From the NCBI GenBank assembly GCA_030614485.1, contig JAUWTY010000078.1, positions 1 through 6,012 of the forward strand: 6,012 nucleotides of DNA, written 5' to 3'. Of the stretch, positions 5,937-6,012 are shown one piece after another. A program made the position numbers and the translations under genes. How positions within the stretch are numbered: the first letter of the stretch is position 1; the number at the start of each line of letters is the position of its first letter. The notes below the pieces were generated by a model. It was not told where the DNA came from, ran no database searches, and worked only from the letters and a program-made list of their open reading frames with translations. The DNA is from Methanosarcinales archaeon (GTDB lineage Archaea > Halobacteriota > Methanosarcinia > Methanosarcinales > Methanocomedenaceae).

Positions 5937-6012
5937 TCAGAACCAAATTACATCAACCTCAGTGCCTGCCCCGTATCCTTCAATATTGGGCGGCACCACC
6001 ACATAACCGTCA
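5937..6012 (-). CDS. moeA: MoeA-like molybdopterin molybdenumtransferase, C-terminal fragment cut by the window edge
   Basis: Only the last 24 codons and the TGA stop are inside the window; the gene continues past the right edge. The visible peptide, DGYVVVPPNIEGYGAGTEVD followed by VIWF, matches the MoeA C-terminal domain IV pattern in which a beta strand ending in VP is followed by N-x-EGY-x-x-G-x-EV-x-V and a hydrophobic end. MoeA inserts molybdenum (or tungsten) into adenylylated molybdopterin. Methanogens need this for formylmethanofuran and formate dehydrogenases. The gene runs convergently toward the DUF1670-like pseudogene. With 24 residues the call rests on pattern memory; a fusion of MoeA with another domain cannot be excluded upstream. 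Confidence 0.72.
   Translation of the reverse strand, partial: DGYVVVPPNIEGYGAGTEVDVIWF

Overview
The window looks like a piece of a euryarchaeal methanogen or methane-oxidising (ANME-type) chromosome. Its left half is a coenzyme F430 biosynthesis operon. F430 is the nickel cofactor of methyl-coenzyme M reductase, so these genes mark MCR-bearing archaea. Archaeal TATA-like boxes, GGAGG/GTGAT-type ribosome binding sites and a broken DUF1670-like gene (a family I associate mostly with Methanosarcinales relatives) agree with this. The exact genus cannot be fixed from the sequence alone.

Positions 31-3713, all on the minus strand, read in transcription order cfbA - cfbE - cfbD - cfbC. The genes are packed tightly: a 4-nt gap, a 14-nt gap carrying a Shine-Dalgarno, then a 4-nt GTGA overlap. 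Known roles: CfbA inserts Ni into sirohydrochlorin. CfbC (NifH-like reductase) and CfbD (NifD-like catalytic partner) carry out the reductive cyclisation to seco-F430. CfbE (Mur-ligase-like) closes the last ring. The amidotransferase step (CfbB) is not in the window; only 30 nt remain beyond cfbC.

Positions 3714-3896 are an AT-rich divergent promoter region with a striking imperfect dyad (about 3756-3806, core TAGAGA-T-TCTCTA). Facing right is a 262-aa Cas4-like four-cysteine Fe-S protein (3897-4685) whose nuclease active-site motifs look degenerate. It is followed by an A-type (IscA/HesB-like) iron-sulfur carrier gene (4806-5120), which has a 7-8-7 palindrome over its predicted transcription start and a strong hairpin/T-tract terminator behind it.

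Positions 5165-5936 carry no intact gene. They hold a 12-bp palindrome, a 10-bp stem-loop, a frameshifted and truncated DUF1670-like pseudogene (about 5294-5738) and a short 9-nt-period repeat of the CCACAGAGG type. At the right edge (5937-6012, minus strand) is the extreme C-terminus of a MoeA-like molybdopterin biosynthesis protein.

The most notable points are the symmetric operator-like structure in front of the F430 operon, the apparently catalytically dead Cas4-like protein divergent from it, and the palindrome in front of the Fe-S carrier gene. I see no CRISPR array, tRNA, rRNA or intact mobile element.
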